64,000 nt of DNA from Oncomelania hupensis (taxonomy: Eukaryota; Mollusca; Gastropoda; Littorinimorpha; Pomatiopsidae): assembly GCA_036898135.1 (NCBI GenBank), contig CM072511.1, forward strand, positions 75,370,840-75,434,839. The letters are read 5' to 3'. Within the stretch, counting starts at the first letter, position 1. Each line of letters starts with the position of its first letter. Below the pieces are notes generated by a model, which had not been told where the DNA came from, did not search any database, and worked only from the letters and a program-made list of their open reading frames with translations. Made by a program: the position numbers and the translations under genes. This document shows positions 31,092 to 44,182 of the stretch, piece by piece.

Positions 31092-32033
31092 AAGAAGGCT
31101 GACTTCTGGCAGAAAGGAATTGAACTGAATCTAAAAGGCAAGCAGCTGACGGAGTACGTCAAGTCTCAGGAGAGAATACAAAAAAGAGAAATTGAACAGC
31201 AGCTTCTAGAAAGAGAAGAAAAACGTCGGGGTGAAGAGAGCGAATTGGAAGAGCAGCGTCGCCGTGAAGAAAGAGAATTAGAAGAGCAGCGTCAAGAAAG
31301 AGAAGCGCAGAGTCGCCAAGAAGAAAGAGAGAAGAAAGAGAGTTCGAGTTCGAGTTCGAGTTCGAAGAGTCTTGAAGTTGAGTGTCAGTTCCAGCTAGAA
31401 ATGGCACGCATCCAGCAAGAGCAGAACGCGCCTCATTTTATCAGCGACAACAAGGCTCCAATATTGCCAGCGTTCGTCGACGGGAAGGACAAGATTGACA
31501 GTTATTTAGCGAGATTTGAAAGGTTCGCTGAAAGATCTAACTGGCAACCTCAATATTGGGCGAATCGACTAAGTGCACTTTTGACAGTGCAAGCGCTCGA
31601 AGTTTACACCAGACTGTCGAACAATGAGGCCCATTGCATTGCTACAGCTTCACGGAGAAGGGCTACCGTAAACGCTTCCGTGAATGCCTTGGTCAGATGA
31701 GACACCAATGCAATTTGTGGAGCGCCTGTCGTCACATTTACAAAAGTGGGTGGAATTATCAGGCGAACAGTCTCGTGAAGGAGCAATTTCTCAATGCCTG
31801 TCAACCTGGAGACCCACTTAGAATTGCAAAAGCTGCAGACGCTTAGAGATGTGACTGAGGCTGCTGAAAGATATCATCGCTCATGGGAAAACGCTGGGGC
31901 CACCCAAGGCGATGAAAATTTTTCAGAAGACTGGAAACCAGCCAGTGACACACGGACTCCACGCCACCTTCCAGGGAAGAGGCTGTTTCACCTGCAACGC
32001 TACAGACATGTGAAGTAGCGGTGGTCGTAAATT
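31092..32033 (+). pseudogene. Ty3/Gypsy-1 Gag fragment, frameshifted
   Basis: The first part is open (about 31092-31700) and encodes a KQLTEYVKSQERIQKREIEQ start, a Glu/Arg-rich coiled coil and a serine run. The Gag core then follows (LPAFVDGKDKIDSYLARFER, WANRLSALLTVQALEVYTRL). After about 31640 the continuation is split over other frames (FTEKGYRKRFRE; VKEQFLNACQPG), and a zinc-knuckle start (GRGCFTCNATD) lies near 31977-32010. Gag would form the virus-like particle. No protease follows because a LINE is inserted at 32034. Confidence 0.78.
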
Positions 32034-32178
32034 ATTATTAACAGCCAAAGAAGCAAGCAACATAGCAATTAAAGCTGTGCCAACAGTATGTGTTATTTAG
32101 CAGTTTAGCCATAGCGGCAAATGGCACTAACGACAACTTAGGCTATATGCAACCCGGCAGAAACGCTCCAAGGCAAAA

Positions 32179-32500
32179 TTAGCCATTCTCTCCAAGGTCC
32201 GACGCCTGAAGCATAACATCAGCGACCATAGCAGGGCGCGCTCGAGACGTACCCCTTTCCAGGGCCTGAAGTGCAGATAAAGAGTCCGTGATCAAAGTAA
32301 CGCCAGCACCAGGTGGTAAATCGGACCTAGCAAACGCAAACAGGGACTGACGCATGGCAATCAGTTCAACGGTCAAAGAGGACGACCCAGGCAGGGCGCC
32401 AAACGACCAGTCACCGACCCCCGTAATGTGGAACCCACAACCCGCAGCGCCGTCCTCCCTAACGGATCCATCCGTAAACACCCAGCCAGCCCCGCCACAC
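32179..32500 (-). pseudogene. RNase H domain of the I/Nimb-like LINE
   Basis: Encodes MFTDGSVREDGAAGCGFH with the first catalytic Asp, LTVELIAMRQSL with the Glu, and LITDSLSALQAL with the second Asp. The terminal His/Asp region is not obvious before the stop at 32179. This domain would remove the RNA strand of the RNA-DNA hybrid. It is separated from the RT by frame breaks. Confidence 0.75.
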
Positions 32501-32654
32501 GCTCCTTAGCCAATTGAGTAATAAGGGGCAAGTCAGCCTCCCTCTAGTTAGACCGTCAAAGCCCAATGATATCGGAGATAGATAGATAGGAGGAACCTCC
32601 TAAGGGGGTACAGAGACCCCCGGTTCCCGCTCAAAACACCTTTTTGACCGTCCC

Positions 32655-33900
32655 TCAACAGCGGTTCCATGGACGCCCCAATCCCAGGCAGCTGGCGGAC
32701 ACCAACGGGGGGGGGGGGGGGGGGGGGGAGAGGGGAGGGGGGTTGACAGAATACAACTCCTGGTCTGTAGAGTTGGTAACCCTGCGGGCCTCACATAAAT
32801 ACCCGGTGCAAGCTTTTCGTACTTGAAGCCATAATGGTAGTACGCCAGACGTCCCACAGTTGATAGACAACTCTTGTGGGCACAGAACGAGGCAAACACA
32901 ACAAACCCCTAAGGATAGCACAATCAACTCCAACTAACCTACTTAACTGGTGCTCAGATATGTCATAAAAAAGCTCAGACCCCAAACAGGAGCCGCGATC
33001 GAACCAATGAGTGGTAGAGAGTAATAGCATCCCGGGGGTCACGGCCCCAGGCCTCCCTGCGAATGGCACGAATCACCATAGATGCCGTATAGGCAGAAGA
33101 AATATTACGGTCGATCTGTGGGCCAAAGCTACCATTCTGCCGGAAAATGATTCCCAAATAACGAACCTCTCTAGCCGGCACAATGCTAACCAAACCCATC
33201 CACCACCAAAGGAAAATAGAGAAATTCGTCATTCCATCTACGAGAAAAGGGAATAAAAACAGTTTTGCCGGTTGACAATCGAAGTCCCACAGCTGCAAGT
33301 GCAGTTACAATGGAGTCTACATCGTCCTGAAAGTCGGCATGGTCCTTGACGAAGTATACACGCTCTCGCCCAATCCGCCAAACCAAGATATCATCGGCAT
33401 ACAGATTTAGGTGAACAGCCAGCTACGACAGTAGCTATAGTAAACAGTAAAGACTGAACCCCATAGTGTGATCGTTCTATCTCTAAGGAAGGAATTTATA
33501 AAGTGAAGCAAGTGCCCATCAGTCGAAGCTTCCACCAGGCTAGCATACCATATCAAACGCCTTGGCAACATCAAAGAAACAAGCAAACACAGTGCGACGA
33601 CGTGCACGCGCTCTGCGCAAATGCTCATTGAGCCGTACCAAGTGATCGGTAATGGAACGTTCACGACGAAAGCCCCCCTGGGAACTCGGAACGACTCCCC
33701 TCTTGTAGCAGAAATGCTCCAACTTAGCCTTGATTATCCTCTCATAAATCTTACAGAGGTGGGAGAAAGGGCAATTGACTAGAAATATTTTGTTTAGGCT
33801 TGTGTGGCTTGGGTATGACAGTAGACGTCCGCCATGAGTTGGAAATAGTACCTGTTCTATAGCAAATGTTAAAAAATTTAGGAACTTGTTGCTTAAAGTT
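32655..33900 (-). pseudogene. Reverse transcriptase of the I/Nimb-like LINE, broken
   Basis: Successive blocks, in several frames, are CKIYERIIKAKLEHF, QGGFRRERSITDHLVRLNEH, VFACFFDVAKAFDMV, NLYADDILVW (catalytic YADD at about 33395-33406), STGKTVFIPFSRRW, REVRYLGIIFRQNGSFG and ITLYHSLVRSRLLFG. The order is canonical, but frameshifts and a damaged region around 33407-33540 leave no continuous enzyme. Confidence 0.75.
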
Positions 33901-33903
33901 GTT

Positions 33904-34083
33904 TGTAGATTATAGTCACACGACACTTTCGCATATAGGTGACTACTGGACCGATTTATACTGACACCAGCGGGCCAGTTGTTGGTAAAGGGGAAAATAA
34001 TATGATCACCAATCCGGGATTCGAACCAGCGACCTTTCGGTTACTAGCAAGACGCTCTTACCAAATGAGCTACCCGGCCCCAC
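33904..34083 (-). mobile_element. tRNA-derived SINE, second full copy
   Basis: The minus strand has the same head (CGGGTAGCTCATTTGGTAAG, then GGTTCGAATCCCGG) and the same body as 1749-1938, including CATATTATTTTCCCCTTTACC and GTGTCGTGTGACTATAATCT. It is diverged by scattered substitutions. It is inserted within the LINE RT region, so it is younger than the LINE. A clear TSD could not be assigned. Confidence 0.87.
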
Positions 34084-34149
34084 TTAGCTCCGGGGCCTTC
34101 TTTAACCATGAGATAATGCAGTCCGTCTGGACCACGACCCTTGCCCGTA

Positions 34150-35164
34150 TTACATGCTATTACATGCACTAAAGGCCCGCGCAAACTCTACAGAGGTAAT
34201 GGGAACTGGCCGTTCTCCCCCCCCCCCCCCCCAGATCCTGCAACTGGCCAAATGTGGTCTCACGGGCCGCCCTTCTTTCCGCCTCCGCCGGAGGTAACAC
34301 CGTACCAGCAGTAAGGAACTGATCCAAAAAAGCAGTGGCCTTCTCCCGCTCTGTGGAAAAATCGGCCACTCCAACCGTCAAATTAGCGGCCATGGGACGA
34401 TATCTTCCTCTTAACTTTTCCACAGGTCCGACAGACTCTGCCTTCTGTTAAATTGTACGAGCCAGAAATCACGCTTCGCAGCGTCAACCACCCTCTTGGC
34501 CGCCAATCTGGTTCTAGTCATTGTAGCATGAGAATCGGGGCTAACAGACGTTTCTTATCCTTAACCGCATTTTTGCAAGCCTGGTTCCACCAGGGACGAG
34601 CTAACCCCCCGCCCAGACGAGCCGGCGGCGCAAGCGAAAACACAGTTCCCAACATGACTTCTCTAAGGTGTGATTCTAGCACATCTACCGATGAGAGATA
34701 AAATTCTTGTGTCCAGTCAATCTTTTCCAAACTATGCGGCCACCGACGGCCGGACAACGCTTGGGGCCACTTCAATATTAATCTTAATCGGGAGATGATC
34801 AGAAAAGAAGGGATTGTTTAAAACCGACCATGTGGAAACGGGGGCAACAGCCGAACTCACGAGACTAAGATCAAAAACCGTTCTTGAGTGACCAACTATA
34901 TCGGGAATCCTAGTGGCGGAGCCATCATTCAATATCACAAGACCAGCTTCCCAGAAGCGGCAACCCAGGATCCCTCCGCCACAACTGGGGTCAGCCAAGA
35001 AAAATCCGTACAGCTCACAGGGTTGTAATAATTTAGAATATTCAACTCAGTAGGAGGGGAGGTATGTAGAGTCACCCCTAAAGCAGACGTAAACCCTCCT
35101 ACGTCGCCCTCCTCAACCGGACCCAAGTCCGTCCCCTGTAAACCCAAACGTACATATGTGGCCA
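34150..35164 (-). pseudogene. APE endonuclease C-terminal half and linker of the I/Nimb-like LINE
   Basis: The minus strand carries TELNILNYYNP, then AGLVILNDGSATRIP, FDLSLVSSAVAP and SDHLPIKI. The SDH contains the catalytic His pair block of APE endonucleases. A PWWNQACKNAVKDKKRL linker, typical of I and Jockey groups, and an RPMAANLTVGVADFSTEREKA segment follow. The N-terminal catalytic Asn and Glu blocks are truncated at 35164. Confidence 0.75.
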
Positions 35165-35172
35165 CGTAAATT

Positions 35173-35995
35173 TTGTCATTTTCGTCGGTAGTGTAAAGAG
35201 GGGAAGGTGAAGGTCGGCCAGCATTTCAACCTTCGTACGTGGATTGTGCACGCGGCAGCTGTGATCGACGAAAGCTTTGACAGCGAGGAACAGTTGGAAC
35301 TGGGAGACTTCTACAGCAAAGAAGGCATCAATGATGTTATGCTAGGACCACGCTTGACGGAAGGTCAAAAGATGGAGCCCAAGGACATTATGGGCGAGTT
35401 TCCCCATAACTTCAGCGATGTTCCAGACCTCTACAACTTTTTTCGAACATGTCCATTTTACTTCAAATATCTCTGATCGATCCAAACCCTTCCCGATCCC
35501 TTTCAAAGCCTGTGAATGCTTGAAGATTAAGACATCGACGAGATGCTGAAGATGGGCATCATCAGGGAGTCCAGTTCCCATTACGCGTCCCCTGTCGTAG
35601 TCGTGAAGAAAAAGGACGGGAGAAACTATGCATCGACCCCGAGACGATGCTTACATAAGCAGACCTCTTCCGCCCAATTATCGGGATATAAAATCTTCTC
35701 AAAGACTGACATCAGCAAGGGTTATTGGCAAGTTCCCGTGCGTCAACAAGACTTCTTTTATAACTCCAGATGGGACGTACGAGTGCCTAAAGATGCCCTT
35801 TGGCATGGTCAACAGCGGAGCTACTCTGAATGAGAAAGGTGCTCAAAGCGATGGACAACGTCGTGTGTTACTGGGACGATCTGCAGACGATGAGGGAGCT
35901 GTTTCACCGTCTAACCTGACCTTGAGACCCAGTAATTCTGGGGACTGACAACGTCGACTTTATCGGCTATTCGCTGAACAAAGGACAAAAGGGGC
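35173..35995 (+). pseudogene. Ty3/Gypsy-1 Pol, reverse transcriptase N-terminal part
   Basis: Fragments in order: RLTEGQKMEPKDIMGEFPHN, MLKMGIIRESSSHYASPVVV followed by KKKDGRN, FSKTDISKGYWQVPV, and in another frame FITPDGTYECLKMPFGMVNS. The catalytic box reads CYWDD in a further frame, where YVDD/YIDD is usual. A VDFIGYSLNKGQKG segment then leads to the BEL insertion point at 35995. Several frameshifts are present. The rest of the RT resumes at 44183. Confidence 0.8.
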
Positions 35996-37706
<1,711 letters not shown>

Positions 37707-37863
37707 GTGAAATCTTTTTCTACTTGTATTTGGTTCGGGTAAGGTAGTTACATAGGCGGGGTGAATAAAAGCAGTATTGTCACGGGTCCAACTCATAAAG
37801 AGAAAGTCTAATGGATAGTTGATGCCATTTGTTTGAAAGAAAGTAACGTTCGTTTTGAGCAAC

Positions 37864-40800
37864 ATGAGTTTGCAAGAAGGTAAAGAGGATTTATTAGACA
37901 GTTTAAAAGATGAGGAAGTTTATTCCGAGGAGTGTAAGGAAGGACAGATATCTCCTTTGGGTGAACAAACTCAGTCTGAGGAAACAAGTCGCAAAAGGTT
38001 ACTTACAGCAAAGGGTCAAGAGTATCAAGTTGGGGTCAAAACGTCTAGATTTCATAAGGAAAAAAATCATTTGGTTAAGGTTTTGGATGCAATTTCCTGT
38101 CAGTTAGGTAAACCCCAGCCAAGTTTAGAAAGGCTTAAGGCTCTACAGAGAGAACTAGCCTCCTACCAAAGTGCCTTTGTTGGTGCTGCTACTGCACTAC
38201 TTCTGTTAGAAGAAAATCCTGAAGTAGATGCTACAGTAACTGATCTAGAAATTAAAACTCAGCAAGCTAATGCTCATATTAGCAATTTATCAGGGATGAA
38301 GGATACTGCTTCTGCTAGCAACTCAAGATCCGCAGGGTCAAGGTCATTTAAGAGTGGGCACTCTTCAACAGAGAAATGTTTGTCTAGCAAGAAGATTGAA
38401 GCGCGTTCTCAGTCTGCAGCTCTAGCTGCTAGATTAAAGGCTAAAGCATCTGCGTCAGCTCAGGAGAAGCAATTGCTTGAGCTAAGTAAGGTTGAGCAGT
38501 TGACTAAGGCAAAGCAGGCAAGAAAAAAGGCAGTAATTAAAGAACAGGAAAGACTGATAGAATTTAAAGTTGAAAGGGAAAAAAGACAACTTATAGCTGA
38601 CGCCAGGGAAAGGGAATGTCTGTTAGAAGAAGAAAGGGAGAGACAAGAAGCATTGGCTATGCAGGCTAAATTTAAAGTTGAAAGGGAAAAGAGACAACTT
38701 TTAGCTGACGCCAGGGAAAGGGAATGTCTGTTAGAAGAAGAAAGGGAGAAACAAGAATCATTGGCTATTCAGGCTAAAATTGACGAGGAGTTGGAGACAG
38801 AACTTGAGAACATAGCGTTAGCTAAGGAAAGAAGCAGGTTGGAACAAGAACTTGAGTTAACTCACATCCAGGGGGACTGTGATGAGCAGTTGGCAATCTT
38901 AGAAGCGTTAGAAGATTTAGAGTACAGACCTCCTCAATTACCGAAAATAGATTTAATCCAGTCAATGGACCAACAATCTCAAATAGTTTTTCCCCATACT
39001 CCTACTAACCTGAGTACACCGCTTTTGACCATATGTCCAATGACTATAAGCCAGCAACACTTCAAGCAAGAGGTGCAGAACATCAACGCCCCTACTGTGG
39101 CGCCATTTGGTCAAGTGCTGCCCGACCAACCATGTTTTGACCAGTCTGCAGACATCTCTGACCGGGGTCCTGTCATCTCTCTCCAGACTCAGGCTGCGTC
39201 TGTACCTGCCTTCCCCTCCAGCAACCATCCTGTTCATCCAGTGGGAATCTGGACGTCATCAGAGGATGTTTTGCAGTCCTACCGCCAAACCATGCTGCAC
39301 GCTCGCCCACTCTCGGCGGACGTTCGACCTACGATGACTGGGTTGACCTTTAACGTTCCTCTGCCTCCTTCCTCTTCAGTACAGTCAGCCATCGGCGACC
39401 CCTTCTCAACAACTCAACAGGCCGTCATCTACACAGCGGTCTCTTCCGCAGACGATGTCAAGGTCAGAACCAGCTCAGCCACACCAACTGTACCAACGAC
39501 AGTTTTCCCAGCGTCCTCGATGGTTCCTCGCTTGGCTTCCGAAAGATGGGTGTCGGGTTCAGATTCAGCGCCATGCAGCAACCACCCAGGAAGACAACCT
39601 ACGTTTGACAGGTTGGACAGACCGCCCTGGCTTTACAGTTATGCTGCAGCTGGAAGTCAAGCTCTAGTAACTATGTCTGGCATTCTCACGACACAGCAGG
39701 TTTCATTACCTTCGATCTCTGGCTCAGGCATGCCAGCGGGTCATTGCTGCTACGAGTCTGGAATGAACGATGCTCAGCCTCAATTGCATGATCCTAGTGT
39801 TCCGACAGACAACCTTCACAAGTTTCCCATTTTGCAATCAAGCAACTTGCATCCTAATGCTGCTCCATTTATTCCTGGTCCCAGACTTGATAATGACCTC
39901 ATCGTGTCTGCATCTGACCCTTATGATCCAATGTACTATTATGACTCATGCAAGATTACTACGCCAGATGCTTGTGTCAATTTTTATGACAAAAACGCAA
40001 GAAATCAGAACTCTGTGCAATCTGGTATCGTTAATGATACACAAGTGAATGCTTTGTCACAAACCTTGGCTGACGCTTTAGTTCAAACCAGGTTGCCAAC
40101 TCAAGAGCCCTCAGTCTTCTACGGAGACGCTCTTCAGTACCCTACCTGGAGGTCCGCTTTCTCTCTGTTGATTGAACGTCAAAACATTCCAGCTAGTGAA
40201 AAGTTGTTATACCTTCAGAAGTACCTTGGGGGTGGGGCACGGGAAGCAGTCAGTGGTTTCTTTTTGTTACGTGAAGCCTCTGCATTTAGTCAAGCTATGC
40301 ATGTCTTAGAGCAAAGATTTGGAAGCAGCTATGTTGTATCTCAGGCATTTCGTTCTAAGTTGGAACAGTGGGTACCCATCAAGAATAAAGACAACAGTGG
40401 TTTGCGAAGCTTTTCCGATTTTCTGCTACAGTGTGGAACCGCAGCAAAGGAGGTCGGTGGCCTTGGTATTCTGAATGACACTCACTACATCAAGCGGTTG
40501 GTGGAGAAAATTCCTGACTGGATGTCGCATCGATGGTGCCGTGTAGTTGCCACAGTCAAACAGCAGCAGAACAGGTATCCTTCCTTCGAAGACTTTTCTC
40601 GTTTCATCGCACAAGAGGCAGAGATTGCCAACGACCCTGTTTTTGGAGTGGTCACCAGTATTGCGCAACAGAAAACTGGTCCTGCCTTGCCCTTGAAGCG
40701 CAGTGCCATGACGTCTACTGGTATGCCTAACTTTCCTTCAAATCGTCCACATCCGTGCATCTTGTGCAACAATAAGCATTTGTTGACCGCTTGCCCAGAT

Positions 40801-42324
40801 TTCGAAAAACTGACCGTCAAAGAGAGGATAGACTTTGCATTCAAGAAGAATCTGTGTTTTGCATGTCTGAAGACCACTCTTCACCAATCACGACAATGTC
40901 GGCAAAGAGAGACGTGTAAGAAGTGCAATAAGAGTCACCCCACATGTCTGCATGACGACAAGTTTGATCCAAAAAATAGGTCCAACTCCAACTCGGCTTC
41001 CAGTTCCAATGTCTCACAAATTCCTCGTTCGCACCGTATCGCCTCCATGAACGGATGCCCTTTGACTTCTATGATCGTCCCTGTGTACCTGTTCTCGCAT
41101 GATTCGAAGAAAGAGATTCTGGTGTATGCAATGCTTGACACTCAGTCTAACGTATCGTTTGTCGTCGAGTCTGTTGCAAAAGAGATTGATGCCTCCTTTG
41201 ATGATTCCGTGTTGAGAGTCTCTACAATTACAGGTACAGGTCCAGGCATTAAGTGTAAGCGCTTCCATGGCCTTCAAGTTAAGTCAGTGGATGGTAAAGA
41301 GACGATGAACCTCCCTCCTGTCTATTCAAGACCCGAGTTGAAGCTGGATCCTTCTGAAATTCCGTCCAGGGAGACTGCCTCTAGTTATCCTCACTTGCAG
41401 CATCTGGTGCCTGAAATGCATCCTCTACTGCCAGATTGTCCAGTTGCCCTGTTGATAGGTTATAACTGCCAAGACGCTCTCATGCCCATCGACGTGGTTC
41501 AAGGTACGCCATTTGCGGTGAAGACAAAACTTGGTTGGAGCATCATAGGGGGAGGTCCTGACATGGACATGCCAGACTCTGTTGGGTCATCACATCACGT
41601 TGTCGTCCAGGCGAGTTCTGAAACTGAGGATGGTGTCGCATTTGTTTTTGCCATGCAAGTCACGGAGACAACTGTCGACAATCTTCTATCCGTCCTGGAA
41701 AGAGACTTCATTGATATACAGGCACCCAAACTTTCTCAAGACGATATCAAGTTCCTTGAGATAGTGGAGGACAATATCATTGTGAACCAAGCTGGTCCTT
41801 ATGAGATGCCCTTGCCATTCAGGACAATTAAACCTCCATTGTCAGACAATAGACATGCGGCCATGAGGCGAGTGCACAGTTTGGAAAGACAATTTCACAA
41901 GGGTCCTGACTATCAACAAGATTACAGAGTCTTCATGAAGACGATTCTATATCGTGGTGACGCTGAGCGAGTGCCGGAGGGTGAGATCGACACAGCCTTT
42001 AGATCGTATGTTCCTCATCATGGTGTTTACCACCCCAAGAGGCCAGGAGAGGCTACTAGAATAGTTCTTTCGACCGTCACGTCTCTGTACGACCCTATGG
42101 GCATTCTGGCACCTTTCGTTCTGCGTGGTAAGTTAGTATTACAAGAGATGTGCAGAGTCAAGGTGGGTTGGGATGATCTGCTGCCAGAAGGACTTCGTGC
42201 ATGGTGGGAGCGTTGGGAGACGGAATTGTTCAGAGCATTACACTGGACCACTTTTGTTCAAGGTCGTATTTTTTTTCCAGGTAATTTACTATGTTTGATG
42301 TTTAGTTCAATTACAAACTTGTGA
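37864..42324 (+). CDS. BEL/Pao Gag-Pol polyprotein lacking RT core, RNase H and integrase
   Basis: An ORF of 1486 residues from the ATG at 37864 (a TTG lies three codons upstream). Residues about 180-350 form a charged coiled coil with a perfect-frame 36-residue duplication (38563-38670 and 38671-38778). DUF1759, the Pao Gag-like region, starts at about residue 748 (SVFYGDALQYPTWRSAFSLL). Cys/His knuckles lie at about 965-1030 (CILCNNKHLLTACPDF; CFACLKTTLHQSRQC). The aspartic protease has AMLDTQSNVSFVV at about 1088. RT begins at about 1319 (FRTIKPPLSDNRHAAMRRVH). At about residue 1400 (nucleotide about 42064) the sequence jumps from the RT N-terminus to the post-RT LYDPMGILAPFVLRGKL block, deleting the palm. 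After the WWERWETEL segment no RNase H or integrase follows. The frame is nevertheless unbroken. Confidence 0.88.
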   Translation: MSLQEGKEDLLDSLKDEEVYSEECKEGQISPLGEQTQSEETSRKRLLTAKGQEYQVGVKTSRFHKEKNHLVKVLDAISCQLGKPQPSLERLKALQRELASYQSAFVGAATALLLLEENPEVDATVTDLEIKTQQANAHISNLSGMKDTASASNSRSAGSRSFKSGHSSTEKCLSSKKIEARSQSAALAARLKAKASASAQEKQLLELSKVEQLTKAKQARKKAVIKEQERLIEFKVEREKRQLIADARERECLLEEERERQEALAMQAKFKVEREKRQLLADARERECLLEEEREKQESLAIQAKIDEELETELENIALAKERSRLEQELELTHIQGDCDEQLAILEALEDLEYRPPQLPKIDLIQSMDQQSQIVFPHTPTNLSTPLLTICPMTISQQHFKQEVQNINAPTVAPFGQVLPDQPCFDQSADISDRGPVISLQTQAASVPAFPSSNHPVHPVGIWTSSEDVLQSYRQTMLHARPLSADVRPTMTGLTFNVPLPPSSSVQSAIGDPFSTTQQAVIYTAVSSADDVKVRTSSATPTVPTTVFPASSMVPRLASERWVSGSDSAPCSNHPGRQPTFDRLDRPPWLYSYAAAGSQALVTMSGILTTQQVSLPSISGSGMPAGHCCYESGMNDAQPQLHDPSVPTDNLHKFPILQSSNLHPNAAPFIPGPRLDNDLIVSASDPYDPMYYYDSCKITTPDACVNFYDKNARNQNSVQSGIVNDTQVNALSQTLADALVQTRLPTQEPSVFYGDALQYPTWRSAFSLLIERQNIPASEKLLYLQKYLGGGAREAVSGFFLLREASAFSQAMHVLEQRFGSSYVVSQAFRSKLEQWVPIKNKDNSGLRSFSDFLLQCGTAAKEVGGLGILNDTHYIKRLVEKIPDWMSHRWCRVVATVKQQQNRYPSFEDFSRFIAQEAEIANDPVFGVVTSIAQQKTGPALPLKRSAMTSTGMPNFPSNRPHPCILCNNKHLLTACPDFEKLTVKERIDFAFKKNLCFACLKTTLHQSRQCRQRETCKKCNKSHPTCLHDDKFDPKNRSNSNSASSSNVSQIPRSHRIASMNGCPLTSMIVPVYLFSHDSKKEILVYAMLDTQSNVSFVVESVAKEIDASFDDSVLRVSTITGTGPGIKCKRFHGLQVKSVDGKETMNLPPVYSRPELKLDPSEIPSRETASSYPHLQHLVPEMHPLLPDCPVALLIGYNCQDALMPIDVVQGTPFAVKTKLGWSIIGGGPDMDMPDSVGSSHHVVVQASSETEDGVAFVFAMQVTETTVDNLLSVLERDFIDIQAPKLSQDDIKFLEIVEDNIIVNQAGPYEMPLPFRTIKPPLSDNRHAAMRRVHSLERQFHKGPDYQQDYRVFMKTILYRGDAERVPEGEIDTAFRSYVPHHGVYHPKRPGEATRIVLSTVTSLYDPMGILAPFVLRGKLVLQEMCRVKVGWDDLLPEGLRAWWERWETELFRALHWTTFVQGRIFFPGNLLCLMFSSITNL

Positions 42325-42468
42325 CCACAAGGTTAATTGTGCTCGTGTTGTTTGTGGTAAGATCATTACTTAACAAAATTGTATCTTGTTCAGTATCATT
42401 TTTTGCAACGGTTTGTTGATAAATCTTTTGAATTATATAAAAATCCAATGTATGATTTATGGTGGGAG

Positions 42469-42618
42469 TGTGCCTGCTTGCCAGCAGGAGTTCACTTTTT
42501 CGTGCCTGTTGTCAAGGATTCTGAATTTATTTATTTTTGGAATGATCACCATATTATAGTGGCTTGTGTGTATTATTGCCGTTTAATTTATCTTCCTTTC
42601 CGACTCTCTGTATTTATT

Positions 42619-42656
<38 letters not shown>

Positions 42657-42657
42657 G

Positions 42658-42728
<71 letters not shown>

Positions 42729-44182
42729 TGTCTCTCTCTTTTACTGCTCTGTATCTCCGTTTACCCCCTTCTCCTTCCACATCACCGTTTTCCGTTTTCT
42801 GCACGCACCTTTGCCTTCCAGTTTGAGTGTAGGCCTATGTGTCTGTGCAGCGAATGCATTTTGCTCACAGTGCACGGACTAACGACTTTTTTTGGGTAAA
42901 GTTTGCGTGCATCTTGCGTGCAACTTGTTTTCATTTACTTGTTTGGTGAGATCTGAACTCATGTATAATTGTGTATTTTGGGGCTGGTTTTTTTCGTTTA
43001 GTTGGCCTGTGACAATTGTAAGAGCTGCAGGAAGTTTTCTTTGTCTAGTGTGAATGTAAGAGTTTGGATTTTATGACTACAGAAGTGAAGAAAGTTATGT
43101 TTTTCAAGTTTTCTCGCCACTGTCATGTTAGCTATCTTGTCTACCTACTTTTTTCGTCTCGCATTTTGAGAAACCAAAAGGTCAGTTATTGATTGCATTT
43201 ATGTGTATGCTTCTAGAATGTGAATAATTTCGTTCCAATTCTATTTGTGTTATTTAGGTTTCCTTTTATTTCCTCCTCCTTTGTGTCTTTTTCTGCCTTT
43301 TTTCTCCCTCTTTCCATCCTTTTCTCCCTCCCTCTTTCTTCCTTTCTCTCATTCTTCCACCTTTCCCTCCCTCTCTTTCCTTTTCTTTCTGTCCTTTTCT
43401 CTCCCTCTTTCTACCTTTCTCTTCCTCTCTATGTTCTTTTCTCACTTCCCCTCCCATACTTTCTCTTTCTTTCCCGTCATCTTTTTTTCTCCCTCTTCAA
43501 TTTCTTCATTCTTTCTTCTCTCCATTTTCTCCTATTTCATCTATTTCTTTCTATTTTCACCCATGTTTCTTCCTTTTATTCATATCCGTCTTTTATTTTT
43601 CTTTCTGTTTTCTCTGCCTCATCTCTTTTAGCAGGTCATTTTTTTTGGATAGTTTGTTTTGTTCTAAGACCTTTCCTTGAGTGTTCTTCATGTGCGGTGA
43701 AATTATTGTTCTAACTCTATCATATAAATGTGTTCTTACATATGCTTTGTTTGTAAGTTTTAAGTCTTTTAGGGAAATAGGTTCTCTAAAATTCTGTTTA
43801 AGAAAGATGCATAGGTAAACGTTTATTTTTGGAGAACATGTTTGTATGATCTATGTTGGAGTTTTGATGCCGTCTGCTCATGTGAACATTTTTGGAAAAT
43901 GCTTGGTTTAAAGAAATTATTTTCATGCAGTGTATGACATGTTTATTTTGGCATGTATGTTATTTTCATATATTCTATGTTATGTTACTTGTTTAACATG
44001 GGTGTTTATGTTCGACAGATTTCACCTAAACAGTTACCTAGATAGGCTTGTGGTTTGGACTTGGTCTGATGGTGTACTCTCTTGTTCCCCTTTGAAAGTA
44101 AATAAAATCGTGGTACTGTTTTGAGTGACTCTTACTTAAATACAAGATGAATGCGAGTTGGTAGATTTAGTGGGCTAGCACA
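42469..44182 (+). repeat. BEL/Pao 3' LTR
   Basis: 1714 bp, with the same termini as the 5' LTR. It is preceded by a short purine-rich GGTGGGAG that could serve as a polypurine tract. It matches the 5' LTR except for two substitutions and simple-repeat length changes, indicating a very recent insertion. Confidence 0.93.

Larger units (their letters stand above)
32034..35164 (-). mobile_element. I/Nimb-like LINE with RNase H, inserted in Gypsy-1
   Basis: CGTAAATT occurs at 32026-32033 and 35165-35172, an 8-bp target-site duplication. In minus-strand order the body encodes an APE endonuclease C-terminal half, an RT with YADD and an RNase H domain. The 5' end is truncated within the endonuclease. 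A SINE interrupts the RT N-terminal region (33904-34083). The APE-RT-RNase H order is that of I/Nimb/Ingi-type LINEs. Poly-C/poly-G runs occur at about 34217-34232 and 32707-32728. Confidence 0.78.

Noticed and set aside
32644..32933. Glycine- or proline-rich proteins in the I/Nimb-like LINE
   Set aside because: Produced by the poly-G/poly-C run at about 32707-32728 within a broken RT region.
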